The notes under the pieces: generated by a model | What the model saw: the letters and a program-made list of their open reading frames with translations, nothing else | Databases searched by the model: none | Told to the model about the DNA's origin: nothing | In this document: piece by piece, positions 21,895-38,971 of the stretch | How the letters are laid out: every line of letters starts with the position of its first letter | Position numbering within the stretch: position 1 is the first letter of the stretch | Assembly (NCBI GenBank): GCA_014529385.2 | Contig: CM043944.1 | Span: 66,788,895-66,852,894 of the forward strand | From: Adiantum capillus-veneris | Taxonomy: Eukaryota > Streptophyta > Polypodiopsida > Polypodiales > Pteridaceae | DNA length: 64,000 bases | Reading direction: 5' to 3' | Made by a program: the position numbers and the translations under genes

Positions 21895-24800
21895 CCTTAA
21901 GGTAAAAGTTGAGGCGGGTGCACATGCTACTTTTGATGCAGATGAAACTAGGGCTACTAAGAAATATAAGAAACTCAAGTGCTTAAGGGGGGAGGTTCCA
22001 ATAGAAGGTCTTAGACCCAAAGGTAAGTCACAAGCATCAACATCTAGGGAGCTTCCTGAGGTAACGGCGGAAGTGATTAAGAAGTTAAATGAATATTTAA
22101 GCAGCTTGTCAATTCACCTTGCACAAACTGTAGGTCCCAAGGGACAAGCAAAGAAGTCAGAAGAGCGAGAGCCACCACGACCTAGGAGAGTCTTGCAATG
22201 TTGGAATTGCGGAGAGTCTGGACATGGAATGTATAATTGTCCTTGGCCCCGTGGGGAGCCAGGGAGACCTAACTTGAACTACCCAGTGATGAATGCAGGT
22301 GAAGGAACTAGTCAACAACCACGGCTTCTACAAAGGCAAAATGGAGCAAGACCACCTCCACAAGGGGTAGAAGGAGTTCCACCTTTGCAAGACCCAAATG
22401 TGCATGTGGTAGAGGTGACAAATTCAAGAGAGGTTGACATGGAAGCAAATGGCATTAAGCATGGCCAAGGGAAAGGTAAGGAGAAAGAAGGAGTTACATC
22501 ACAAAGTGACCATGGACGAGAAAACAAGGCAAAGGAGACCAAGGAAACCAAGAGGACTCGACGTCGTATCAATCTCCAAGACTTCTCTCTTGGACATGGT
22601 ATGGCTCCATACAACCTATTGGAAAACATGAGAGGTAAGGGTCCTGATATCTCATGGCCTCAATTTCTTGCATTATGTCCACAAGTTCGGAGGGATTTAA
22701 GAAGGGCAGTTAGCACTAGGAGAAAGGTCAAAGAGAGTGTGCCTGTTGTAAAAATTGCACAAGCTGAAATGAATGAGGACATTACACCTGTGCTAGATTG
22801 TTACATAAAAGGGAGATTGGTTAGGAAAGGTCTAGTGGATGGAGGTGCACAAATTTGCATCATGACAGAGGGACTCATGCAAAGACTAGGCATGCACATC
22901 CATGAGACACCTGAAATCAAAGTCAAGATGGCAAACAATAGCAAGGCTAGGTGTGTAGGTATCGGCAAAAAGGTCTTTGTAGAGGCCTTTGGCATTAAGA
23001 AGGCGGTGGATTTTTATGTTATGTCGACCAAGGGAAGTGGTTATCCATTTATCCTAGGAAGACCATGGCTAATGAAAATGCGAGCTTTGCAGGATTTGGA
23101 GAGTGGAAAATTAATTTGCAAGAACGACAATCATAAGAAGGTTGTCTTTGACATGAAGGAGCAATGGCAAGAGGAGCTCCATGAAGAATCATCTCAAAGT
23201 GAGACGGAAGAAGATTGGACTGATAACACTATAGAAGAAGAAAGTAGCGGCAGCATTACTGAAGAGGAGTCTTCCATCAAATTCATGGGGGTAAGGTTTA
23301 AGCCAACCAACCAAGAGACCTCTTGTCAATGGTTGGAGGAGGTAGGTTCCCAAGAGAACCAAAATGTGGAAGATGAAGGAATGTTAGAAGGTATGTTGTC
23401 TACAACACTTACAAAGGATGAAAGAGAGGAGTTCAAAGGTGTGTTAAGGAAATTTCCTAAGCTTTTTTCTAAAGACTACACCGACGTGCGTGGAGTAGAT
23501 GATTTTCAACACAAGATTGAGCTAAAGCCAAAGGCCAAACCTAAAGCTCAAAAGCTACGAAGACTAGGAGTCATCAAGGAGCAGGCTCTACTCAAGGAGG
23601 TAAGAAAGCTTCTAGCAGCAGGTTTCATTTATCCAGTGGAGAATTCAGAGTGGGTCTCTCCCATTGTTGTCACTCCTAAGAAAAACGGCAAGTGGAGGGT
23701 GTGTGTGGATTACCGTCCACTCAATGAGGCAACAAAAAGAGATTACTTTCCCCTCCCATTTCAGGATGAGATACTAAATGAGGTAGTTGGTCATGAAAAG
23801 TACACTGTGTGTGATGGCTACTCGGGTTACTTTCAAATAGGTATCGCATTGGAAGATCAGTTAAAAACAACCTTCGTAACTCCTTGGGGTTGTTATGCTT
23901 TTAGAGTCATGCCATTTGGTCTGACAAATGCTCCTGCAACATTCCAACGTTTCATGAACATGGTGTTTCAAGCATTCTTTGGAAAGTCAATTAGGGTGTT
24001 CATTGATGATTTCTGCATTTATAGCTCAAAATCATTGCATCTACAAAGGGAAGAAGAAGGTTTAAAGAAGCTCTATGACATGGGAGGTCAACTCAACCCC
24101 GACAAATGTCACATAGGTGAGGATGAAGTGATCTTGCTTGGTCACAAGGTTTCCTATAAAGGAATTGAGGTGGATCCTTCAAAGGCAAAGGCTCTTATTG
24201 AGCTCCCATCACCCAAGAATCTCAAAGAGGTAATCTCATTCATTCAAAAGGTGAAGTATATGTCACGCTTTATTCACTTAGCTTCGGAGTTGCTTCATCC
24301 TTTGCAAAAGTTGACACAACAAGTAGAATTTCCATGGTTTGATGAGCTTGAAGAGTACTTTTGTAACATTAAAGTCATTTTGTCAGAGCTACCAACACTC
24401 ATGCCTCCTTGTTGGGAGTACATATTCTTTGTCAGCTCTAGTGTTGGGAAAGAAACAATTGGTGCGGTTTTGCTACAACAAGATCCCCACAGTACCAGGA
24501 TGTGACCCATCTACTTTGCTAGTAGGGTCATGAATGCTTTGGAGAGAAGCTACATGGAGGCAGAACTCATGATGCTTGCTCTCATGTTTGCGGTGAGAAA
24601 GTTTAGATCCTACTTGCTACCAAAACCTTTTGTAATTCTCACTGCAGAAAATTTGTTTCCTTGGGTGTCATCTCAAATGAATCTTAGCACTAGGATCTCA
24701 AAGTGGATTATGGAATTGCAAGAGTTCCAATACTCTTTCAAGGTAGAAGATAGTGTGCGTGCACAATTGGCAGGGATCCTTACTTATAGGGTACATGAGA

Positions 24801-26731
24801 AGGAGATTAAGGTGCTTAAAGTAAATACCCTACCATTGACACCACCTAAAAGTATTCCTAATGCTTTTACCTTGTTCTTTGATGGAGCTTTTTGACGAGT
24901 CACAGGAAAAGCAGGGGGAGGGCTAGTATTGCTCAACCCAAGTGGAGAGGTGGTCATGAAAGAGAAGGTCAATCTACCAGGTTCAACTAGCAACAATGAA
25001 GCAGAATACGACACACTACTTCATGGTTTGAAGATGTGCATTGGCCAAGGTATACAACGTCTCATGGTAAAGGGAGATACACTTCTCATTGTTAAATAGA
25101 TTTTAGGCATTTGGGCATGTAAGAATGAAAGCTTAAGGACCAAAGTTCATGCCATTCGTAGGATGTTTAATCAATTTGAAGAAGTGCAACTATATCATAT
25201 TCCTAGGAAACAAAATGAAGATGCCGATTTACTTGCACAACAAGCAGTTACATGTGTTGAGAAAGAAGTGCAGGTCATCATGGTGGCAGCAGCTGTCAAG
25301 CAACCAAGATACCAGGGATTGGAGTCATTGGCTCCCATTATTGGCTACATTTTGGAGGGCGAGTTTCCACAAGACTTCACAAAGGCTCAAAAGCGGAGGC
25401 TCATTAAGAAGTCGAGTTCATATTTGTTTTTGGAAGGTGCCCTTTACCAAAGGGGAAAAGATCAAGTTTGTAGGAGAATACAACCAACCAAGGAGATTCT
25501 AGCCATTCTTGAAGGTTTGCATGAGGAAGCGTGTGGTGGTCATTTTTCACAGGAACTCACTGCAAAAAAGATTTTGCTTTCCGGATATGTTTGGCCAAGC
25601 TTGCACATTGATGTTCAACATTGGTGTAAAAGCTGTCACAATTGTCAGATTAATGGAAACAAGTGTCTATTACATGGTCCACGTCAGTTAGTCCTTGCAA
25701 ATGGACCCTTTGAAAAATGGGGCATTGATGCTATGGGTCCTCTGCCTAGAACAAAGAATGGTAAACTCTACTTTCTAGTGGATGTGGACTACATGACTAG
25801 GTGGGTAGAGGCTCAAAGTGTGGCAAGGGTAAATGGGAAAACAATGAGAAGATTTTTCTACACTAATATTTGTTGTAGATTTGGCACACCTTTAGAGATT
25901 GTCTTGGATAATGGTCCGGGGTTAAAGAAGGGTTTACTCACAGAAGTTTGTGAAGAGCTTCACATTCTACATCGTCATAGCACTCCATACTACCCACAGT
26001 CAAATGGTTTGGTGGAGAAGGATAATGGTGTCATTGCAGGAATCATTAGAAAGATGGTGCAAAACTAGACAAAATTATGGGATGACTTCTTGGATGGTGC
26101 CTTGTGGGCATATCGAACCACATATAGGGAAGCCACGGAGTTCACACCATTTCCCTTGGTCTATGGTCAAGAGGCTTTGCATCCTATCGAGCTCAACATT
26201 CCAACAATGCGACTTCATGGCAAAGGTGCACAAGATGATCAAGAGGTATGGATGGATCGACTTCTTACATTAGTGGAGCTTGAGTGGAAAAGAGAAGCAG
26301 CTTACGAGTGCTACAAGAGGAAAGCCACACAAGCGAAAGAAAAGCACGACAAGAAACTAAAGGACAAAGGCATCAAGGAAGGAGAGCTTGTGCTAAGGTT
26401 TGACAATCGTTTTGATGCCAAGTTTGAAACTAGATGGCAAGGGCCATACATAGTCAAGAAGGATTTCAATTCAAGTTACTATGAGCTTATGGACTTGAAT
26501 GGTAAAGAGCACTCCAGGAAGGTAAACGGGTATCGCTTGAAGCCCTATTTGAGTCGCCTTCTACCAAAGGATCTACCAAAGATCTGTCAAGACGCCGCTG
26601 TCTCATGTAAGTATTGTTACATGAAGCATGAGTGCAACTCTAGCCAAAATTCTGAGGGCCGAAACAATGATTATCTCGTCAAGGACTCTGAAGCACTCTC
26701 TTTGGAAAAGATGCTCTATGATGGTACATGA
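21895..26731 (+). pseudogene. Gag C-terminus to integrase polyprotein of element C
   Basis: One frame holds to TGA at 26729, with nonsense codons only at 24503 (TGA), 24893 (TGA), 25097 (TAG) and 26066 (TAG). Order: zinc knuckle C-x2-C-x4-H-x4-C (about 22200-22243); basic linker; protease with L-V-D-G-G-A near 22835; RT (about 23570-24290) with [11 protein letters not shown] and F-I-D-D-F-C near 24000; native RNase H (about 24330-24780) with Ser in place of the first Asp and T-A-E in place of T-T-D; archaeal-type RNase H (about 24870-25240) with FDGAF, NNEAEY, KGD and EDAD; integrase HHCC (about 25515-25660), core WGIDAMGP, LDNGPG, NGLVEKDNG, and C-terminal domain TRWQGPYIV. The integrase triad is intact. 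Each stop is one C-to-T change from a sense codon. Confidence 0.93.
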
Positions 26732-26744
26732 ATATACCATCATC

Positions 26745-26759
26745 GTGGGGGAGGGCTAA
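26745..26759 (+). other. Polypurine tract of element C
   Basis: GTGGGGGAGGGCTAA directly precedes the 3' LTR start. Confidence 0.9.
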
Positions 26760-28357
26760 TGATAGCCGTTTTTCGGCTCTTTATAATTGCCATAGTAAGT
26801 TACTGCACCCTACCAAATTCACCCAAACGCTATGTCTATCCCTACCATTTCACTGTACATAGGCGTGTGTGAGTTACGGGACTTTTTCCATATCTCCTTA
26901 AAAACCCTCAGCTAGCAAGTCACTGGGCTAATTGAGCCAAAAAAATAAATAAAATCAAAAAAATAAAATATATTATGGCCCTTTTGTGTGTAAATATTGC
27001 ATTATATATATGGCCTAAATATAGGGATTTTTATAATTATTCTGGTATTTTATTTAAATATTTATACTTAGGTGTGTGTTTTATTAAACCTATGTACACC
27101 TTCTTTCATCCTCTTACACCATAAGTATTTTGCCAATGTGTACATACTCTAACCTTATATTTTTTCTTTTATACAAATCACCCCCACATTTTCACCCTCA
27201 CCCTCGTGAAAACAAAAAATTGAATTCTACTCATTGGTCACGTTTATTATATTATTTACTTGCATACCTTTTCCTCTTTCACCCAAAATAATTCAAAGAG
27301 GGACCATATCATATGACTCCAATATCTTTGCATATCCATAACTCCTCCATATTTTTATTATTATTTTTACTCATTATTCTAACACCATGTACTCATTGAG
27401 CTAAAGTCCATGAATAGTCTAGACACTAGTCCCACCATGTATATATTTCTTTATTCACCAATAATCCTCCTCCATGCATGTGTCAAGGGCAACTTGGATG
27501 GTTTGTATTATGATATGACAAAGGAGGGGCTCACTCTTGGTTGCATTGTACAAATTCAACAAAGGAGGGGGCCACTGAAGTCTTTTTGTGAAGAAAAAAC
27601 AGGTCTTCTGGTGGGATTTTTAATATCCATCTCCACTCCGAATTTGGAGCGGTGGTCAAAAGAGAAAATGTAGCCCACGCTCTGAATAATCACCTCAAAT
27701 GTTTTAATGATTTCTGGAGCTACCAGAGGTGAGATATGATTTTTTGAGTGGACCCCAGTCTTCCCACTTTTCTCACAAGTAGCCCATAGTCTTCTGTCAC
27801 CTCTTTCCACACTTCTACACACACAGACACACATTCCTCTCAATTCCTCACTCAAACCTGCACCTTCAATGGTTTCTCTCACCTTCTTCACCATTAACCT
27901 CCCCACTTACTTCCATAGCTCTCATATGAGCTCTCCATGTACATACACCATCTCTATGCCTCTCTCTATTATCTCCAAAGTACAACTCCATCTTACTCCT
28001 TATATATATACATAAATTCAGCATGTGTACCATGCTTAACCTCTATAAATCAAGAGATCTCATCAACGGAATCACCATTTTTCTCACGATAATCAACCTT
28101 GGCGGCGGTGGCGTAAAGAAGGGAGGACCAAGAAGAAGATCGATAGTCATTTTGAGAACCTACACAAGTAAGTCCAAAACTTCTTCAAGCTTCACCATCA
28201 CAAGGATTTGCTCACTTCATTCAACCATCTTACTTCAACCATTTCCCCCATTCTACCCATTGTAAATATATCATTAACTTTCTAGTGATTACTAACACTA
28301 ACCACTAACATACTAACACAAAATAGCATTGACCTAACCATAAAAGACACCTCACCT

Positions 28358-28401
<44 letters not shown>

Positions 28402-29416
28402 TACTTACTTTTACCTTATCTACCATAAATAATTCTCTCTTTTGAGCCCACACCCATGACTCAAGCAGACAAAGAAGGCCCGCAATGTTTTGATATTCAA
28501 AAAAATCATCATCTTGATTTGTTATCTTATAAATTAGGATTTCCAATAATCTTAATGAGGGGTCTCCAACGTATAAATAGGCCCCTCTCCTTCTTGTAAA
28601 CCAACCTCCAATATCTCACATAACACACCAACACTCTATGCGTGAGGAGAGACTTAGGTGTAGCAACCACTTGTGATCTTCACTCTTGGTGTGAGAGAAG
28701 CCTTCAAGCTAGACATTGCAAGTGAGAGAGCGTGAGTTCCATAAATCTCAAAACCACTATTGCATATGCTCCTTCATCATCAATAAATTGAGGCTTGGTG
28801 CATCAAAGGCATGATTCGACGTTCAAATCTTCTTTCTTCCATTTGTGAAATAGAGTTTGGTGAATTCAAGGTGACTTGTGTATTTTGAGTTCTATCGTTT
28901 GATCTTGCTTTGGAAAGTGTTTCAGTGTGTTTTAATTTCCAATTTTGTGTCCATTGTAAGAGGGTATTGTGGTGAGAGGTCTTCCACACCCTAAGACAGT
29001 GTGTGTGTGTGTTGGCAATGTTTAGCAATCACTAAGCATACAGTGATTTTTTGTACAAGTTCTACGATAGCATCATAACGAACCATCTCCATTTGCAAGT
29101 CACAAATAAGGTATTACGCAAAATTCTTTTCTCTCTCTCTTCCCTTTGCTCTAGCTCTCTCTGGTCCATTTTGTGTGTGTCTTGGTGTGAGGTTGCTTGT
29201 GTGTGTTGTTGGGTGCATCTTCTTGGTTGTACCAAATTCTCTCTTGCGTCCTAGTTCGCATACCATAACTAGGTGGTGCCCATATCTTGTTTGGGTTTGG
29301 CTGTGGGTTTGTTGTTTTGTTGTGCTTGTGGTTGCCCCAGCCCCAATTGAGCAGCACGGGAGCCTTGAGGGGTGTTTAGAGGTCCCCTTTTATGTTGCCC
29401 GCCCCGGACCGCCTCA
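26760..29416 (+). repeat. 3' LTR of element C
   Basis: Full-length LTR, TGATAGCCG to CCGCCTCA. It holds the roughly 130-bp block missing from the 5' LTR and a shorter (CT)n run near 28361-28398. TATA box near 28573. Open frames inside (27410-27673, 28023-28265, 29175-29426) recur in the other LTR and are not genes. Confidence 0.95.
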
Positions 29417-32400
29417 GTGGTTTTGAGATTTTGAACTCACTCTCTCTCACTTGCAATGTGTAGCTTGAAAGCTTCGCTCACACCAAGAGTGAAGCTCACA
29501 AAGTGGTTGCTACACCTAAGTTTCTCCTCACGCATAGAGTGTTGGGGTGCTATGTGAGATATTGGAGGTTCTTTTACAAGAAGAAGAGGGGCCTATTTAT
29601 AGGTTGGAGACCCCTCATTAAGATTATTGGAAATCCTAATTTACAAGATAACAAATCAGGATTATGATTTTTTCAGAATATCAAAACATTGCGCGCCTTC
29701 TTTGTCTGCTTGATTCATGGATGTGGGCTCAAAAGAGAGCATTATTGATGGTAGATAAGGTGAAAGTAGAGTTTTAAGGAAGGGGAGAGGGGGAGAGAGA
29801 GATAGAGAGAGAGAGTTACTATGCACATGTTTTGAGGTGAGGTGTCTTTTATGGTTAGGTCAATGGCTATTTTGTGTTAGTATGTTAGTGGTTAGTGTTA
29901 GTAATCACTAGAAAGTTAATGATGTATTTACAATGGGTGGAATGAGGTGGATGGTTGAATGAAGTGAGGAAATTCTTGTCATGGTGAGGCTTGAAGAAGG
30001 AATTACTTGTGTAGGTCCCCAAAATGACTATCGATCTTCTTCTTTGTCTTCTCTTCTTTACGCCACCACCGCCAAGTTTGATTATTGCGATGAAAATGGT
30101 AATTTGGTTGATGATATCTCTTGATTTGCAGAGGTTAAGCATAGTTTACATGCTGAATTCTATGTATATAGAGAAGGGGTAAGATGAAATTGTACTTTGG
30201 AAGTAATAGAGAGAGGCATAGAGATGGTGTATGTACATGGAGAGCTCATATGAGAGCTATGGGAGTAAGAGGGGAGGTTAATGGTGAAGAAGGTGAGAGA
30301 CACCATTGAGGATGCAGGTTTAAGTGAGAGATTGAGAGGAATGAGTGTGTGTGTGTGTGTGTAGAAGTGTGGAAAGAGGTGAGAGAAGAATAAGGGCTAC
30401 TTGTGAGAAACGTGGGCAGACTAGGATCCACTCAAAAAATCCTAGCTGACTGGTGTTTGCTTCAAAAATCACCAAAAGTTTTGAGGTGATTATTCTGTTT
30501 ATGGGCTACATTTTCTCTTTTGACCACCGCTCCAAATTCGGAGTGGAGATGGTGGGTGCCAAAAATCTCACCAAAAAGCCTGTTTTTTATGCCTGCAAAA
30601 GTCTTTTAGTGGCCCCCTCCTTTGTTGAATTTGTACAATGCATCCAAGAGTGAGTCCCTCCTTCGTCATATCATAATACAAAGCATCCAAGTTGCCCTTT
30701 ACACATGCATGGAGGAGGATTATTGGGACTAGTGTATGGACTATTCATGGATTATAGCTCAATGAGCACATGGTGTTAGAATAAAAAATATGGAGAAATT
30801 ATGGATATGGAAAGATATTAGAATCATATGATATGGTCCCTCTTTGTATTATTTTGGGTGAAAGAGGAAAAGGTATGCAAGTAAATGAAAATAATATAAT
30901 AAACGTGACTAACACTAGAATGGTAACCTAACAAGACAAGAAATAATATAACCTAACGTGACTAACACTAAAAATCCTTTCATGAGCTTATAGTTCAATA
31001 ACTACTACATATGGAAAAAATGAGAAACTTGTAATTTTTCTCATCCCTCGGTCACTACAAGCCTCCAAAGTTAATGGACCAGTGCATTTTGCCGAAAACA
31101 GCAATTTCTTACGGTTGATTGCATAAAAATAAGAGTGGGGATTTTTGTAGGACATGAGATAAAATGCCCCGTTAACTTCAATGGGTTGGTGACCAAAACA
31201 TATGGTTTCTTTTACCTCACTAATTTCTTTTGGGCAAAAGAAATAGGTACAAAAAAGTTCCATTTTTGCCATTCTTTGGACCTATCATCAAAGTTTCTAT
31301 AGTCACGCTCAATACAGATACTATATACATGTTTTCTTAGTTCCCTATGGGCCTTTGGATTCAAAAGGATCCATGGAGCATGTCAAAAGGATAATGGATC
31401 TCTTACAATTGGAACCTTGGGGGCAATGATAAAGTGCTAAATACAGCAAACATGCAAAAACTGGGTTTAGCATTATGACCTCTAGAAACCCATAGAAACT
31501 ACTCAATATCTAGCCAAGTTTGTAGTCTATAATTAGATATGGTTACTACCTACAAAATACACACAATTGGCCTAAGAAACTAGAAATATTGAGAAAGTTA
31601 TACTTGCTACTCTAAAATGTATCGTATTCTTCAGCAATCAAAAAACTCAACCATCATCATATACTATGCTATATAGCATATTAGGTCTTCCAAAACACAA
31701 GGAAGATTAGCTTTATGTTATACATTACACTTACACAATCAAAAGTGGATTTGGATATCAAGAAAGCCACCAAAAAAATCATAAAAGTGCTAATTTTGGC
31801 CAAAAAACAAGATTATGCAATTGTTGTAAATTGGTCATAACTTTCAATTTTAACACTTAGCTCTCCCTACAAGCATGAAAACATGTTGAGAACTATGAAT
31901 GCCTAACCTCTAGCCATCTAAACCTCACAAACATGAAGTCTAGAGTGGTATAGTTGCCAAACATTGAAAAAAAGCCAAAAACAGGATCCGTTTTTTCACA
32001 CAGTTTAGGTTCAAAAATGTTGTGCAAGAGTAAGGTTAATGGTGAGATCGATACTCCAAAAAAAATGCTAAGTTTTTTTCAGCTAATAAGGCAACTTTGT
32101 GGATATATAGCACCTAGAAATTCATTTTCATACTCTTCAAATAAATCAAGCAAAATGGTCACTTAACAGAACACAAAAGTGTCCAAGGACATAAAAGTGT
32201 CCTGTTACCATTCTAGTGCTAAGGGAGTAGAAATCATTTTTTGTTTTCACGAAGGTGAGGGTGAAAATGTGGGGGTGATTTGTATAAAAGAAAAATATGA
32301 CGTTAGAGTATGTACATATTGGCAAAAAATATACTTATGGTGTAAGAGGATGAAAGAAGGCATACACAGGTTTAATAAAACACACACCTAAGTATAAATA

Positions 32401-32701
32401 TTTAAATAAAATACCAAAATAATTATAAAAGTCCCTATATTTAGGCCATATATACAATGCAATATTTACACACAAATAGGCCATAATATATTTTATTTTT
32501 TTTATTTTATTTATTTTTTTGGCTCAACTAGCCCAGTGACTAGCTAGCTTAGGGTTTTAAGAAGATATGGAACAAGCCCCCTAACTCACACATGCCTATG
32601 TACAATGAAAAGGTAAGAATATCCACAGTGTTTAGGTGATTTTGGTAGGGTGGGGTAGCTCACTATGGCAATTACAGAGAGCCGAAAAACAGCTACTATC
32701 A
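29417..32701 (-). repeat. Antisense LTR D, right piece
   Basis: It resumes the reverse complement of the C-family LTR exactly where the left piece stopped, after the gtgg duplicate. It can be followed to the LTR start, ending CTACTATCA at 32701 (reverse complement of TGATAGTAG). It is interrupted by the inverted-repeat transposon at 30913-32218. Together the two pieces form one LTR lacking only the last part of U5. It is more diverged from the C LTRs than those are from each other. Confidence 0.9.
30913..32218. mobile_element. 1306-bp DNA transposon with CACTA-type ends, non-autonomous
   Basis: It interrupts LTR D. The ends are a perfect 15-bp inverted repeat, CACTAGAATGGTAAC at 30913-30927 and its complement ending at 32218. 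The 4 bp ctaa stands on both sides (30909-30912 and 32219-32222), and the LTR reads on across it. CACTA ends suggest the CACTA (En/Spm) superfamily, but that family usually makes 3-bp duplications, so the assignment is tentative. No transposase is encoded: open frames at 30988-31272 (minus) and 31954-32166 are short and featureless. A 15-bp stretch spanning the left junction (ACGTGACTAACACTA) recurs about 50 bp inside the element. Confidence 0.8.
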
Positions 32702-32999
32702 GTATATTTCAGTCATATATCGACATCCTAACATTATACTAATGTTATGATATCCATTCCTATATAGACATGCATACTGGTTCTTTGGATTTCTATAGGA
32801 CACTTATTTCTTTCGATATAGTGGTTGGTATCCGTTTGACTTGTTGTAGTGGCCTCGGAGCACTCTATGCTCATAGGTGGCTCCCTTGGGCGGTTTTGTG
32901 GACGTTTTTGGTGCTCATGGGTCGTTTGCTAGTGTGAGTGGTTTGAAGGTGATTTTGAAGTGCACTTGTAAGGGTTATTTCTCACACGGTGTACCCTGA
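32702..32999. other. Unclassified DNA between LTR D and relic H
   Basis: A/T-rich, with no gene. The end near 32925-32960 (GCTAGTGTGAGTGGTTTG) resembles a stretch repeated at about 33592, so relic H may begin here. Confidence 0.4.
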
Positions 33000-33720
33000 C
33001 GCCCCCCCCCCCCCCTTTTATTGAGAACTATCGAGCACTACCGCTAGTGATAGTGTCCCCCCCAAGCTTGTGAGGATGTGAGAGAGGAGTGGGATTTTGC
33101 CTCCAAGGGGCATCAAACCATTCAAAAACTTGCTAATAAAAGTGCTCAAAAGGGCCAATAAGATGTATATTTGTAAAAATGGTCAAAAGTCCTTATAAAA
33201 AGTTTCTTTTATCATTTTGGGGGCTCTTTGGACATTTTTGAGCTAGTTTTTATATGTGAAATCTCCTCTTTGCCGTTCCAACCATAGAATGACACTTGAG
33301 ATGTTGTAAAGGGTTTTTTAATCAACATCAATCCGTGCAAATACACATTTTGGGTGCAAATTCTCCCCTTTCCCCCTTCTCTTTCTCTTGCTATTGTTTT
33401 TTCTTTCCACATCGTTGATAGTGTGGAGGTGCGTGTACCCCAAGACCCGTGATGTCTATGCATGTTGAGAGTGAGATAGAGCATTGATGTTTTTTTTGAG
33501 AGGGTCAAGATGGACAATGTTCGTGTGTGAGTGCAATATGGTGATCTTGAAGACCGTGTCTGCTTTGGTTTGTGTGAAACTAGTGGTTTTCTAGTGTGAG
33601 TGGTTTGGAGGTGATCTTCAGAGGATAGGAGTTCTATGAATTTCCTAAACTATAGTGAGGCATTGTGTTGTGCCATGGGTGTTTTTCCCATTTCCCTTCT
33701 CCGCCTTTTGGTGCCCCCAC
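33000..33720 (+). repeat. Relic LTR H with primer-binding site, related to element E
   Basis: The right part resembles the end of LTR E: a GCTAGTGTGAGT-like block, GAGAGGATAGGGGT-like block, CCCATTTCCCTTCT, then the primer site TGGTGCCCCCAC at 33709-33720. A C-run, an imperfect palindrome and a second C-run at about 33003-33066 match the palindrome plus C-tract of LTR E. The left boundary is not clear and no matching 3' LTR is visible. No gag is recognisable after the primer site, although an open frame lies at 33834-34040. Confidence 0.55.
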
Positions 33721-38049
<4,329 letters not shown>

Positions 38050-38051
38050 TT

Positions 38052-38061
38052 TTTATATACA
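38052..38061 (-). promoter_or_regulatory. Candidate TATA box, minus strand
   Basis: The minus strand reads TGTATATAAAAAGAGGG here. It sits just downstream of the TTCTTACA minisatellite and upstream of a pyrimidine-rich leader-like region. No expression evidence. Confidence 0.35.
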
Positions 38062-38159
38062 TTTTTTATGAGCACTTTCACTTTTCTTGATAACTTATCT
38101 CTTTATTGATAAGCTCTTTTATTTAACTTGATAACTTATCTTCTTTATCAAACTTTTGT

Positions 38160-38650
38160 AACAAGTTACTTATTCCTCTTATCTTTTCTTTTTCACCTTT
38201 TCATTCTAATTTTCTTGAAAATAAAAGCTAATTTCACATGCTTTTTCTTACATCATCTTACACTTCACATGATTCTCCTTACACTTTACATGATTCTTCT
38301 TACATTTTTCTTACACTTCACATGCTTATTCTTACATTTCACATGAATATCCTTACAATCATCATATCTCTTCTTACAGTTTCTTATCTCTCCTTACACT
38401 TCACATACTTCTCCTTACATCTCCCTTAACTTCACATGCTTTTCTTACAACTCCTTATACTTTCACATGTTTTTCTTACAACTATCATGACTCTTCTTAC
38501 TTCTTACAAGTCCTCTCTTTTGTAAGAAAACATCATAATGAGGTACCTTTGTAAGAAGGTATTATAATGAGGTACTTTTGTAAGAAAAGTAATATGATGA
38601 GGTATGTTTGTAAGCAAAATAATATAAGGAGGTATTTTTGAAAAAAAGGT
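38160..38650. repeat. Converging TTCTTACA / TGTAAGAA minisatellites
   Basis: From about 38160 to 38510 a degenerate unit of 20-30 bp built on (T)TCTTACA and CTTCACATG repeats many times. From about 38515 to 38650 the complementary motif TGTAAGAA repeats with a unit of about 38 bp (TTTGTAAGAAnn...ATAATGAGGTA). The two arrays face each other, so single strands could fold back. Confidence 0.75.
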
Positions 38651-38971
38651 ATTTCCCAAAACGGAAAATAAAAATAGAAAGTAAATTTAGTAAGATGAAT
38701 TTTCCATTGATGCAAAAAAGACAAAAGAGGACTCCTACTTTTTATAGAATCCAATTTTGTCTATAAGAGGCTTTTCACATGCTTCTCTTCGAAAAACTAC
38801 TTGAACTTTTAAAATTAACAACACATCAAGATTTTTTCATCAATTTGGTAGTGTAAGGATCTCGAGAGGGACCTTAGAGAAGGAGTTTTGGGGGGGGGGG
38901 CTGGTTTAGAGGGGTATTGTGCATAGTAGGCTATGGTCCACCCATCTCAGTGTCAATAAAAGGTTCATGCA

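Larger units (their letters stand above)
18350..29416 (+). mobile_element. Complete Ty3/gypsy dual-RNase-H retrotransposon C
   Basis: LTRs lie at 18350-20863 (2514 bp) and 26760-29416 (2657 bp), both TGATAGCC...CCTCA. Between them are primer site, two small leader ORFs, gag, pol and polypurine tract. The 4 bp gtgg flanks both ends (18346-18349 and 29417-29420), and the bases outside rejoin into one continuous antisense LTR, so boundaries are firm. Pol keeps one uninterrupted frame for more than 4.6 kb apart from four nonsense codons. Gag has one frameshift. The integrase triad is intact. The copy seems silenced and mutated rather than rearranged. It belongs to the same family as element A and LTR D. 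Confidence 0.95.
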
